Below, piece by piece: positions 7,666-16,158 of a DNA stretch of 25,224 nucleotides. The translations under genes were made by a program, and so were the position numbers. Position 1 is the first letter of the stretch; each line of letters begins with the position of its first letter. Source of the stretch: an uncultured Oscillospiraceae bacterium. GTDB lineage: Bacteria; Bacillota; Clostridia; Oscillospirales; Ruminococcaceae. The notes beneath the pieces are model-generated. The model had not been told where the DNA came from. It made no database searches and saw only the letters and a list, made by a program, of their open reading frames with translations. The DNA is taken from the NCBI GenBank assembly GCA_900543705.1, contig UQSL01000020.1, forward strand, positions 1-25,224, in the 5' to 3' direction.

Positions 7666-9032
7666 TGTATTTCCCTGCTTTCCTCGATGGTATCGGTAAA
7701 ACATAAAACCCGTTTTGTCTGCCGGGTAATTGCCACTCGTTCATCACAGCCGAAGCCTTCGGCCCAGATGACTCCCTGCTCGTCGCTTAGTACAAAGAGA
7801 CGCTCCCGCAGCTGGAGCGGAAGCTTCTGCTCAGCAAAGAGTTTTTTAAGCGTTTTTGTCACACCGCGTCCGGCCAATCGAATCCGATCGGAAGGGCAGC
7901 GATGGCGCAGTAAGGCGTTTCCTATTATTCTATCATAGTCGAGCGAGCTTTTTAATAGCTTTTTATGAATTTTTTTGAAATTCTCCCATTCCTCTCCTGG
8001 TAAAAGGATGGCGCGGGGAATTCCCTCCCAAGTCTCAGCAAGTAAATCCAGCAAGGGGATTTCCGCCCGGGGATTCTCTTTCCGGTTTGCTGGCTCTACT
8101 GTCAGCAGGAAATGGGAGATAACCGCATAAAAGTCTCCGTTGAGCCGGACTTTTCCCCCGCCGCTACGCATCGCTTCGAGCACCAAGTGCAGGCGTTTTT
8201 CGTCGCAGAAGTCCACTGCAGGCGCAATCATCCTCCTTGCGACTCTCGCCTGCATTGCCGGGTGAAGCGCAGAAAAATTAGTGCAATCATATCCCTCCGG
8301 AGTTTTTCTCTGTTCGAGTTCTCGGATGCAAAGCTGCTCCAAAAAATCGTCTTCCAGGCGCAGAATTCTGCTCATGCGGCCAATATTCTGCCGCACTGAC
8401 CAGTTTACATCCTCAAGCTCCGGCATCACCTTGTGCCGGATGCGGTTACGAGTGTATTCCACACTCAAATTTGTACTGTCTGTACAGTAGGTCAATCCTG
8501 CCTGATGGAGATACTCTTCGATTTCCTCCCGAGTACAGGCAATCAGCGGACGGATGATATTGCCCCGCACCGGAGGAATCCCGCACAGTCCTTTCATCCC
8601 CGTCCCGCGTGCCAGATGGAACAAAACTGTTTCCGCATTGTCGTCGAGCGTATGCGCCGTTGCGATTTTTGCGCCAAACTGAGCGGCGATTCCCTCGAAT
8701 ACCTCATAGCGCACCCTGCGCCCACAGGCTTCGAGGGACTCCCCGTTTTGCCTTGCCAGCATGTGGATATCCTTTTTTATAGCAAAACAGCGGATGCCTT
8801 TGGACGCACAGCGGGCTCTCACAAAGTCCTCGTCGCGCTGCGCCTCCTGCCCGCGCAGCAGATGGTTTATATGTACTGCGACAAGCTCTTTGATCCCGAG
8901 GATTTCCCGATTTTTGTAAAAAAACTCAAGCAGAGCAGAGGAATCTGCTCCACCTGAGTAGCCGACAACAACGCTGTCGCCTGGTTGCAGCATAGAAAAT
9001 TCTCGAATTGTTTCAAGCGCCTTATGGTTCAT
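7662..9032 (-). CDS. tilS: tRNA(Ile)-lysidine synthetase TilS
   Basis: TilS uses ATP to attach lysine to C34 of the CAU-anticodon tRNA-Ile, so that it reads AUA and is charged with Ile; the enzyme is essential. It has 456 residues from the chosen ATG. The N-type ATP pyrophosphatase PP-loop is SGGADS (26-31). The C-terminal TilS domain carries a conserved stretch ending GVIWAEGFGCDERV. The ATG at 9032 lies inside the last codons of dnaB (11-base overlap) and has GGAG about ten bases upstream. A longer in-frame version would extend deep into dnaB. The stop overlaps the hpt start. The middle region is cysteine- and arginine-rich but otherwise ordinary. Confidence 0.94.
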   Translation of the reverse strand: MNHKALETIREFSMLQPGDSVVVGYSGGADSSALLEFFYKNREILGIKELVAVHINHLLRGQEAQRDEDFVRARCASKGIRCFAIKKDIHMLARQNGESLEACGRRVRYEVFEGIAAQFGAKIATAHTLDDNAETVLFHLARGTGMKGLCGIPPVRGNIIRPLIACTREEIEEYLHQAGLTYCTDSTNLSVEYTRNRIRHKVMPELEDVNWSVRQNIGRMSRILRLEDDFLEQLCIRELEQRKTPEGYDCTNFSALHPAMQARVARRMIAPAVDFCDEKRLHLVLEAMRSGGGKVRLNGDFYAVISHFLLTVEPANRKENPRAEIPLLDLLAETWEGIPRAILLPGEEWENFKKIHKKLLKSSLDYDRIIGNALLRHRCPSDRIRLAGRGVTKTLKKLFAEQKLPLQLRERLFVLSDEQGVIWAEGFGCDERVAITRQTKRVLCFTDTIEESREIQ

Positions 9033-10404
9033 TACGGTACAGCTCCAGGTTTCCGAAATGGGTGTATTCACCCTCCCACAGCATCTTGACAGTTCCCGTC
9101 TCGCCGTGTCGGTTTTTTGCGACAATACATTCCGCTACATTCGGCTCCTCGGAATCCTCATTGTAGTAGGAATCTCGGTAGATAAACATGACGATGTCCG
9201 CGTCTTGCTCAATGGAGCCGGATTCACGCAGGTCGGAGAGCATCGGCCGGTGGTCGGTTCTAGAATCCGGCCCACGGGAGAGCTGAGACAGTGTGATGAC
9301 CGGGACATCCAAATCCTTCGCCATGATCTTCAGGTTTCTCGTCATCTCGGAGACTTCCTGAACACGGTTTAAATCCCCACCCCGGCGGTTGCCGCCCGTC
9401 ATCAGCTGCAAATAGTCGATGACTACGAGCCCGAGGTTTTTCATCCGCCGTACCCGGGCCTTGATTTCCTGCACCGTAATGCCGGAGGTATCGTCAATAT
9501 AGATATTGCTCCGCGATAGCACGTCCGCCGCAGAGGCAAGACGCACCCATTCGTCTGCGGAGAGCTTACCTGTGCGAAACGCAGAGTGATCAATACGCGC
9601 TTCCGCAGACAGCATACGCGTGACGAGCTGTTCGCCTGACATCTCCAGAGAAAAGATGGCAATGTCCACATCCCTGGCATATTTAAGCGCAATGTTCTGC
9701 GCCATATTGATGGCAAGGGAGCTCTTTCCAGAACCCGGACGGCCTGCAATAATCAGCAAATCGGACTTGTTAAGCCCGAAAATCATATTGTCGAGCAGTG
9801 GGTAGCCGGTCGGCAGGCCGGTGTTTTGGTTGCGGTTGTCTGAGCTCATCATCTGCAGGCGGCTGTATGATTCCACGATAATTTCGTCAATTTTGCGAAG
9901 CCCTCGGGAATCGCGTCCCTGGCGTATATCGTAGATACGCTGTTCCGCCGCATCGAGCAGATGACCGGCGTCCTCTCCCGAATCTGCCGCACTGTCGAGG
10001 ATGTCGTGCGCCGTCACCATCAGGTTTCGAATATAAAATTTCTCCTGTACGATCTGCGCATAGGTCTCCACATTGGCGACCGAAGGGACAATCTGTGCAA
10101 GCTGGGTCAGGTAGATCTTTGCGCTGTCCTCGCTGTCAAACTCCCGTTCATTCTTTACCGACTCGAGCACGGTAACAAAGTCAACCGGCAGCCCTGCGGT
10201 AAAAAGCCGTACCATCGCGGAGAAAATCACCCGATGGGACGGCTTGTAAAAGCTGTCCGGCTTGAGATATTCCATCACAGCCGGAAGGCAGGAGGAATCA
10301 ATCAGGACAGCTCCCAAAACGGATTGCTCCGCTTCCAGGTTAAAGGGCAGTTTTTCCGCCAAATCCTGCATGGATGCAAGGCTTTCAATGCTCTGTTCTG
10401 CCAT
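9022..10404 (-). CDS. dnaB: Replicative DNA helicase DnaB
   Basis: This is the hexameric 5'-3' helicase that unwinds DNA at the replication fork and recruits primase, 460 residues. The N-terminal helical domain starts near residue 20 (LPFNLEAEQSVLGA). The RecA-like C-terminal domain has Walker A GRPGSGKS (221-228), catalytic Glu in FSLEM (E254), Walker B LVVIDYLQLM (D330), and later SQLSRGP and DLRESGSIEQDAD. The length is normal and there is no intein. The ATG has GGAGG eight bases upstream. It follows rplI by 38 bp, the usual rplI-dnaB order, and overlaps tilS by 11 bases. Confidence 0.97.
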   Translation of the reverse strand: MAEQSIESLASMQDLAEKLPFNLEAEQSVLGAVLIDSSCLPAVMEYLKPDSFYKPSHRVIFSAMVRLFTAGLPVDFVTVLESVKNEREFDSEDSAKIYLTQLAQIVPSVANVETYAQIVQEKFYIRNLMVTAHDILDSAADSGEDAGHLLDAAEQRIYDIRQGRDSRGLRKIDEIIVESYSRLQMMSSDNRNQNTGLPTGYPLLDNMIFGLNKSDLLIIAGRPGSGKSSLAINMAQNIALKYARDVDIAIFSLEMSGEQLVTRMLSAEARIDHSAFRTGKLSADEWVRLASAADVLSRSNIYIDDTSGITVQEIKARVRRMKNLGLVVIDYLQLMTGGNRRGGDLNRVQEVSEMTRNLKIMAKDLDVPVITLSQLSRGPDSRTDHRPMLSDLRESGSIEQDADIVMFIYRDSYYNEDSEEPNVAECIVAKNRHGETGTVKMLWEGEYTHFGNLELYRNEP

Positions 10405-10442
10405 CTTGATTTCCTCCCTTCTCTGCTATGTTTGTATCAGTG

Positions 10443-10889
10443 TCAGACCTCAGTCACCATGACGGTCGCCTTGGCGACAACTCCCGGATGCAGTTTGATT
10501 TCAATCGGATAGCTGCCAAATGCCTTGATTTCCATGCTAAGTACAATTTTCCGTTTGTCCACAGGAATGGAAAGTTGCTTTGCAATCTCTGCTGCAATCT
10601 CCTTTGCCGTGATGGAGCCGAACAGGCGTCCGTTTTTCCCAGCTTTTCCGATAATCTTGATGGACTTGCCGTCAATTTTCTCAGCGGCCTGCTGTGCGGC
10701 AGCCAGTTCCACCTCTGCTTTGTGCTGCTTTGCCTGCTCCTTGTTTTTCAAATCGTTGAGCGCCTGGGCGTTTGCTTCCACGGCAAGGCCTTTTGGAAAA
10801 AGGAAATTCCTAGCATATCCGTCAGAAACATTAATGAGTTCACCGGCTTTTCCGGTTCCCTTCAAATCGGCTTTGAGTACGACTTTCAT
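10443..10889 (-). CDS. rplI: 50S ribosomal protein L9
   Basis: L9 binds 23S rRNA at the base of the L1 stalk and helps hold reading frame; 148 residues, the usual length. The N-terminal rRNA-binding domain has VSDGYARNFLFPKGLA (21-36), the L9 signature. A long alanine/lysine-rich helix (about 40-72) connects to the C-terminal domain with GRLFGSIT. It starts three bases after the gdpP stop, and its AAGGAG binding site lies within the last codons of gdpP, so translation is probably coupled. Confidence 0.97.
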   Translation of the reverse strand: MKVVLKADLKGTGKAGELINVSDGYARNFLFPKGLAVEANAQALNDLKNKEQAKQHKAEVELAAAQQAAEKIDGKSIKIIGKAGKNGRLFGSITAKEIAAEIAKQLSIPVDKRKIVLSMEIKAFGSYPIEIKLHPGVVAKATVMVTEV

Positions 10890-10892
10890 TTC

Positions 10893-12884
10893 TCACTTCT
10901 CCTTACTCTGTTCTTTTTCTGTCTCTTCGTAGTATTCGTCAATCGCTTCAAGCAGTTTTTGTCTCGCGTCCTCAATGTTAATGTCTTTAATCTGAGCACC
11001 CGCCATTGTCAGATGGCCGCCGCCGCCGAGTTTTTCCATAATAAGCTGAACATTCATCCGGCCCATGGAACGTGCATTGATATTGATGGTGTCCCCCGCC
11101 TCAAAGAGCACAAACGAGGCGTCCACCGCGTTGATGCCGAGCAGCTCGTCCGCCGCCTGCGGCGCCACAATGCGCATGTCCTCAGTATGTCCTGTGGAGG
11201 TCGCAATCGCGCAGCCGCGATAGACTTCCGCCGCAGAGACAAGACGCGTCTTGCGCTGGTAGGATTCCATGTCGCTTGCAAACATCTTGCGGACTTCGAC
11301 GGTATCCGCGCCGAGTCTCTTTAAGTATGCCGCCGCTTCAAAGGTACGCACGCCTGTCTTGAGCACAAAATTCTTCGTGTCGAGCATGATTCCAGAGAGC
11401 AGGGCTTCCGCCTCCGCCTGTCCCAGCACCGGCTTTTCCGAGAAATACTGGAGCAACTCGGTTACCATCTCTGAAGCAGAGGAGGCAAACGGTTCATGAT
11501 AGAAAATGACCGCATTGGATATGTGATTAACCATCTTGCGGTGATGGTCAATCACAACCACCGCTTTGCAGGCCTGATAGATTTCTGTACTTTCCAGCAG
11601 TGTGGGGATGTGGGTGTCCACCACAATCAGCAGGGTTTTCTTGGTGATGTAAAAGAGCGCCTCGTCCGGATCGATGAACATATCCTCCAGGCCTTTTTCG
11701 ACCATCCGGTCATACAAAGGCTTTGCGAGGTTTTTCTCCTTGTTAATGGCGATGACTGCGTCTTTGCCAAGCATGCGCACGCCGCTCGCCATGCCGATGG
11801 CGGAGCCGAGCGCATCCAAATCCGCAAACCGGTGCCCCATCACAATGACGTTGTCGCTCGATTCAATCAATTCAAGCAAGGCCGCCGCGATAATCCTCGT
11901 TTTGACTTTTGTACGCTTTTCCACTCCTTTGGACATGCCGCCGTAAAACTCAAACCCGGTCGGCGTTTTGACCGCCGCCTGGTCCCCCCCGCGTCCGAGA
12001 GCCATGTCAAGCGCTTGCCCTGCGAGCGTATCTGCTTCGTGCAGGTTGGGGGCCCCCCGGCCCACGCCGATGGAAAGAGTGGCCGGGAGACGTTCTCCCG
12101 ACATAATCTTGCGCACCTTGTCGAGAATCTGGAAGCGGCCCTCCACGACTTCCCGCATGTGACGTTCCTCCACGACCGCAATAAAGCGGTCACGGTCGAG
12201 CTTTCGCATAAAGCCGTTCGTTTTGCTGATAAAGTCCTCGAGCAGGGATTCGATTTCCCCAATCATCTGGGCCTTTTCACTCTCTTTGGAATTTTGAAGC
12301 AGCTCGTCGTAGTTATCAACAATCATGAGCATGACACAGGGCCTTGTCTCATGGTATTCTATCGCGTCGCTGACCGTCTCCGTTTCGTCAACAAAGATGA
12401 AGATATACATGCTCTCCTCATTGCTGCGGGAGTTTAACGCAAACACCTTGTACTTTCGGTCGTTATATTCAATATAAGCTCCCTGTTCCTGCAGGGTGTC
12501 CTCCACGGTTTTCTCCCCCAGCACGGTGGAGATGTCGTTTCCAAAAACCTCCAGCCCGCCGAGTACTGTGTTTTTGAAATAGTCGTTATACCACACGATT
12601 TCCCGTGCGGAATCGGCGACGAACACCGGCAAGGGAAAGTTTGTCAGCGCCTCATGCTGTGCTACATTGAGTGAATTGCTCGTTTTAGCCATCAACTTGG
12701 CAATCGCCTTTTGGATATTCTGGGATTCGAGCACAAAAAAGACCACTGCCGCCACAACTAAAACCAAAGCAATATAAAAACAGGTTTTATTGAGCGCAAA
12801 TAGCATACCGAGCATGACGGCGCACAGCGCCGCCAGCACGTATACAATCGGCCCGAAGAGCCACAGTCTTTTTTTCATTGCCAT
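10893..12884 (-). CDS. gdpP: Cyclic-di-AMP phosphodiesterase GdpP
   Basis: This membrane-bound enzyme hydrolyses c-di-AMP to pApA, tuning potassium and osmotic balance and cell-wall stress; 663 residues. Two transmembrane helices span about 10-52. A PAS-like sensor domain follows (about 75-165), then a degenerate GGDEF domain (about 180-310, with no intact GGDEF) ending near LSIGVGRG. The DHH domain has HRFADLDA (351-358: H351, D355, D357), D423 and DHH at 446-448. The DHHA1 domain carries GGGGH-x3-AGAQ near the C-terminus. All expected catalytic residues are visible. The start is slightly uncertain: ATG codons at 12884 and 12878 compete and neither has a strong binding site. It sits 45 bp after rnj. 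Confidence 0.95.
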   Translation of the reverse strand: MAMKKRLWLFGPIVYVLAALCAVMLGMLFALNKTCFYIALVLVVAAVVFFVLESQNIQKAIAKLMAKTSNSLNVAQHEALTNFPLPVFVADSAREIVWYNDYFKNTVLGGLEVFGNDISTVLGEKTVEDTLQEQGAYIEYNDRKYKVFALNSRSNEESMYIFIFVDETETVSDAIEYHETRPCVMLMIVDNYDELLQNSKESEKAQMIGEIESLLEDFISKTNGFMRKLDRDRFIAVVEERHMREVVEGRFQILDKVRKIMSGERLPATLSIGVGRGAPNLHEADTLAGQALDMALGRGGDQAAVKTPTGFEFYGGMSKGVEKRTKVKTRIIAAALLELIESSDNVIVMGHRFADLDALGSAIGMASGVRMLGKDAVIAINKEKNLAKPLYDRMVEKGLEDMFIDPDEALFYITKKTLLIVVDTHIPTLLESTEIYQACKAVVVIDHHRKMVNHISNAVIFYHEPFASSASEMVTELLQYFSEKPVLGQAEAEALLSGIMLDTKNFVLKTGVRTFEAAAYLKRLGADTVEVRKMFASDMESYQRKTRLVSAAEVYRGCAIATSTGHTEDMRIVAPQAADELLGINAVDASFVLFEAGDTININARSMGRMNVQLIMEKLGGGGHLTMAGAQIKDINIEDARQKLLEAIDEYYEETEKEQSKEK

Positions 12885-12929
12885 CCCATCTTTCTAAAAA
12901 ACAGACTACTGCACCCGGAGAAGATCCGC

Positions 12930-14813
12930 TTAAACCTCCATGATGATTGGGAGAATCATCGGTTTTCTCTTGGTCTTACTGTAGAGATAATCGCTCAAAG
13001 AGTCGCGCACCTTTACCTTGATATTGCCCCACTCGCGGATTCCCTTGGTATGGCATTCCTCCAAAACAAGTTTGACCACTTTTTTCGACTCGTTAATCAA
13101 ATCCTCTGCCTCGCGTACATAGACAAAGCCGCGGGAGACGATATCCGGTCCGGCGACAACCTGTCCGGTCTGCCCGTCAATGGTGGAAACGACGACGATC
13201 AGGCCGTCCTCTGCCAAATGCTTTCTGTCACGCAGAACAATGCTTCCGACATCGCCGACGCCATAACCGTCCACCAAAACCTTGCCAGCTGGGACAGTGT
13301 TGGTGGTATCTACGCTGATGCCGTTAAACTCAATGACGCGGCCAATGTCCGCGATGATGATGTTTTCATTCGCAATCCCCATACTGCGGGCAAGTCCCGC
13401 ATGTTTGCACAGGTGTTTGTATTCGCCGTGAACCGGCATAAAGAATTTCGGCTTGGTCAGGCCAATCATAAGCTTCTGCTCATCCTGGCAGGCATGTCCG
13501 GAAACATGCACTTCATACATCTTTTCGTAGATAACCTCTGCACCGAGCTTCATCAGCTCATTGACAACACGGCCGACGAATTTTTCGTTGCCGGGAATCG
13601 GAGTCGCGGAGATGATAATAAAGTCGTTCTGGGTGACCTCCACTTTGCGGTGATCGCTCATTGCCATACGGAAGAGTGCAGACATCGGCTCTCCCTGGCT
13701 ACCGGTGGTGATAATGACCATCTTCTCATCCGGATAGCGCCCGATGGAGTCGATATCCACCAGGATGCCGGACGGCGCATGCAGGTATCCGAGTTCGGTC
13801 GCCTTGGCGACGACGTTGACCATACTGCGCCCCGAAACCGCCACCTTGCGCCCGCTCTTTACTGCGCAGTCGATGATCTGCTGGATGCGGTGAACGTTGG
13901 AAGCAAAGGTAGCGACGATAATCCTGCGGGTGCCTGCGTTTTTAAACAGTCCTTCAAAGGATTCGCCGACCTTTCGCTCGCTCATCGTGCTGCCCGGTTT
14001 CTCCGCGTTGGTGGAGTCCGAGAGCAGGGCCAGAACCCCCTTGCTGCCGAGTTCACCAAAACGGGCGAGGTCTATCATCTCCCCTTCAATCGGGGTATAG
14101 TCAATTTTAAAGTCGCCAGTCTGTATGATGATGCCGGCCGGGGTGTGGATGGCAAGCGCCACCGCATCCGGAATCGAGTGGTTGACCCGGATGAATTCCA
14201 CTGCCATACAGCCAAATTTCACGATATCCCTCGGCCGCACGACGTTGAGCTGGACACTGCCGAGCAGGCCGTGCTCCTTGAGCTTGCCCTCCACGAGGCC
14301 AAGCGTGAGACGAGTGCCATAGACCGGCACATTCGCGACCTTCATCAAAAACGGAATGCCACCGATATGATCCTCATGGCCGTGGGTGAGCACGACGCCG
14401 CGCACGCGGTCTTTGTTGCGTTCAATATAGGAAAAATCAGGGATGACCAAATCGACGCCGAGCATCTCAGTGTCCGGGAAGGCGATGCCGCAGTCCACAA
14501 TAAAGATATCGTTTCCGCACTCGTATGCAGTCATGTTCTTCCCGATCTCATTGAGTCCGCCCAGCGGAATGACCTTTACCGGAGTCTTTGCACGCTCTTT
14601 GGCGTTCCTGCGGACAGTTCTTTTTACCGTTCCCCCGACCGCGGATGCCTCACGCGCCGTCTTCTTTGCCGCGGCGGGTTTGTCCGCGGTCTTTGCAGCT
14701 TTCTGCGTCGAAGCCGAAGCCTTCGCCGCACTTTTCGCCGGCTTTCTGCGCATAGGTTTCTTTGTCTGCGCAGCTGGATTCTCCGGTGCCATTTTATTTT
14801 CTTTACCTGTCAA
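12930..14813 (-). CDS. rnj: Ribonuclease J (metallo-beta-lactamase RNase)
   Basis: RNase J is a zinc-dependent endo- and 5'-3' exoribonuclease central to mRNA turnover and rRNA maturation in Firmicutes; 627 residues from the chosen start. After a tail of about 78 residues, rich in Lys, Ala and Arg, the catalytic core opens at VKVIPLGGLNEIGKN. It holds the metal motif HGHEDH (144-149), the beta-CASP domain (ATFASNVHRIQQ, SGRSM) and the motif SGHA. The C-terminal domain ends in KTKRKPMILPIIMEV. The start is TTG at 14811-14813 because GGAGG sits seven bases upstream; the next ATG (12948 bases into the gene's own frame, at codon 8) is too far from it. The tail is much longer than in B. subtilis RNase J1. 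It is the first gene of the seven-gene operon. Confidence 0.94.
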   Translation of the reverse strand: MTGKENKMAPENPAAQTKKPMRRKPAKSAAKASASTQKAAKTADKPAAAKKTAREASAVGGTVKRTVRRNAKERAKTPVKVIPLGGLNEIGKNMTAYECGNDIFIVDCGIAFPDTEMLGVDLVIPDFSYIERNKDRVRGVVLTHGHEDHIGGIPFLMKVANVPVYGTRLTLGLVEGKLKEHGLLGSVQLNVVRPRDIVKFGCMAVEFIRVNHSIPDAVALAIHTPAGIIIQTGDFKIDYTPIEGEMIDLARFGELGSKGVLALLSDSTNAEKPGSTMSERKVGESFEGLFKNAGTRRIIVATFASNVHRIQQIIDCAVKSGRKVAVSGRSMVNVVAKATELGYLHAPSGILVDIDSIGRYPDEKMVIITTGSQGEPMSALFRMAMSDHRKVEVTQNDFIIISATPIPGNEKFVGRVVNELMKLGAEVIYEKMYEVHVSGHACQDEQKLMIGLTKPKFFMPVHGEYKHLCKHAGLARSMGIANENIIIADIGRVIEFNGISVDTTNTVPAGKVLVDGYGVGDVGSIVLRDRKHLAEDGLIVVVSTIDGQTGQVVAGPDIVSRGFVYVREAEDLINESKKVVKLVLEECHTKGIREWGNIKVKVRDSLSDYLYSKTKRKPMILPIIMEV

Positions 14814-14845
14814 AATAAATACCTCCAAATTAAATTAGGCGAAAC

Positions 14846-14881
14846 AAAACGCGGGGTCCGTTCTCATTTATTCCGCGTTTT
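14846..14881 (-). promoter_or_regulatory. Hairpin in the rnj leader
   Basis: A perfect 9-bp stem (14846-14854 with 14873-14881, AAAACGCGG/CCGCGTTTT) with an 18-base loop lies in the untranslated leader, between the promoter and the binding site of rnj. On the - strand a short TTTTGTTT run follows. It could attenuate transcription or be a cleavage site for autoregulation by RNase J; this is inference from position and shape. Confidence 0.5.
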
Positions 14882-14956
14882 TCCGCATTGAAATCATACT
14901 TTCTCTGATTTGTTAAATCAATGAATAAACGAATTCCGTACAGCCACCTTTCCTAA

Positions 14957-14985
14957 ATTGTAAACGCTTGGGTTACTTCTGTCAA
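14957..14985 (-). promoter_or_regulatory. Sigma-A-type promoter for the rnj operon
   Basis: On the - strand TTGACA (14980-14985) and TACAAT (14957-14962) are separated by 17 bases. The predicted transcript starts near 14950 and has a leader of about 135 bases before the TTG start of rnj. Confidence 0.8.
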
Positions 14986-15193
14986 GCGAAATCAACGGTT
15001 TCCTGCGGAGCGGAAGGACCATCAGAATTCCCGCAAATCCTCCTTAGGGATTCTCTACATCAAAATAAATTTTCGTCCGCAAGGCCTGCTTTCCGCTTAT
15101 TGCGTTTCCTCTTCCTGATTTTTCCCGCTTTGCGTCCGGTTCATACAATGGCTGCATCTTCCCTGATTTTTTTGGGAGCAACCTCGCACCAGT
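14986..15193. other. Gene-free stretch downstream of the ZIP gene
   Basis: About 208 bases lie between the rnj promoter and the stop of the metal transporter gene (the whole gap between the two genes is about 380 bases). I see no gene and no convincing intrinsic terminator. The only notable pattern is an imperfect direct repeat, CTTCC(C)TGATTTTT, at 15111 and 15158. Confidence 0.5.
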
Positions 15194-15964
15194 TTAAGTT
15201 AAAACCAGAACACAGCACATTAGGGCGATGCCGCAGGCGGTCGAGAGAATCGACGCCTTTCTGCTGCCATACGACCAGGCGGACGGAAGCAGCTTATCCA
15301 AAGAGATAAAAATCATGATTCCCGCAATTAGGGCATATAAGATACCTAATATAAACTCGTCAACAAATTTGCGCAGCAGGAAATAAGCCAGAACCGCACC
15401 CAAAGGCTCACTGAGTCCCGAGAGCAGGGAATAGGCGAATGCCTTAAATCGCTTCCCAGTGGAATAATAGAGAGGGACACTAATCGCGATCCCCTCCGGG
15501 ATATTATGTAAGGCAATGGCCGCCGCAATTGGAATGCCAATGTACAAATCTTTATATGAACTTAAAAAGGTCGCAACTCCTTCCGGCATGTTGTGCAATA
15601 CCACCACCAGCACCGAAAGAATTCCAATCCGATACACGCTTCCCCGCTCCTCAGAGCCGGCGAAATTCGGCCGTTCCGGGACAAAGGTTTCAATCAGGGC
15701 GGCAAAGAGCATTCCAATTACCATGACGACAATCGAATAAAGTCCGCCTGCAAGTTTTCCCATCGTCACGGCAGTAGCCGCAAAAGATTCCGGCAGCAAA
15801 TCCATCAGAGACACCGCCACCATTACTCCGCCGGAAAATCCAAGCCCAATACTCAAAATCTTTTTGGTGGGCGTGTTGAAAAAGCAGACAATCATTCCGC
15901 CGATTCCCGTTGCAAGCCCTGCCGCAAGGGAAAGAATCATTGCCACTGCCGCCTGTTGTTCCAT
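15194..15964 (-). CDS. ZIP-family metal (zinc) transporter
   Basis: This is an integral membrane protein of the ZIP family, 256 residues with about eight hydrophobic segments. Such proteins import zinc or other divalent cations. Two metal-site signatures are visible: HNMPEG (124-129) and HNIPEG (153-158), plus EPLGA further on, a ZupT-like pattern. A short hydrophilic loop (about 96-110) separates the early and late helices. The ATG at 15964 was chosen because GGAGG lies nine bases upstream; a longer in-frame start has no comparable site. The gene stands alone, divergent from rnhA. I see no obvious Zur operator, so metal specificity and regulation are unknown. Confidence 0.88.
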   Translation of the reverse strand: MEQQAAVAMILSLAAGLATGIGGMIVCFFNTPTKKILSIGLGFSGGVMVAVSLMDLLPESFAATAVTMGKLAGGLYSIVVMVIGMLFAALIETFVPERPNFAGSEERGSVYRIGILSVLVVVLHNMPEGVATFLSSYKDLYIGIPIAAAIALHNIPEGIAISVPLYYSTGKRFKAFAYSLLSGLSEPLGAVLAYFLLRKFVDEFILGILYALIAGIMIFISLDKLLPSAWSYGSRKASILSTACGIALMCCVLVLT

Positions 15965-16037
15965 TTGTTTTTTCCTCCTATCATTGACGCCGTTTCGTAT
16001 TTGTCCACACAATATCGCACAAAATTTGAGAAACAGC

Positions 16038-16066
16038 TTGTGAAACCGGATGCTTTATACTATAAT
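16038..16066 (+). promoter_or_regulatory. Probable promoter for rnhA
   Basis: TTGTGA (16038-16043) and a consensus TATAAT (16061-16066) are 17 bases apart in the divergent region between the ZIP gene and rnhA. Transcription would begin near 16074, about 85 bases before the ATG. Confidence 0.65.
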
Positions 16067-16158
16067 ATCTACTGTGTTGGTAGCTGATAGAACCCGTTTG
16101 TCATCTGTCGCTGCCGTCACTATCCTTGTTATTACAGTATTGGAGGAATTAGTCGATT

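Noticed and set aside
11496..12437. Long + strand open frame opposite gdpP
   Set aside because: It is a complementary-strand shadow of gdpP, with no family similarity and no translation signal.
13050..14891. Very long + strand open frame (613 codons) opposite rnj
   Set aside because: It lies antisense to a clearly conserved RNase J gene and is a by-product of that gene's codon use. It has no recognisable domain or binding site.
15111..15176. Imperfect direct repeat CTTCC(C)TGATTTTT, two copies 47 bases apart
   Set aside because: It is short, T-rich and imperfect; chance is the simplest explanation, and no third copy was noticed.
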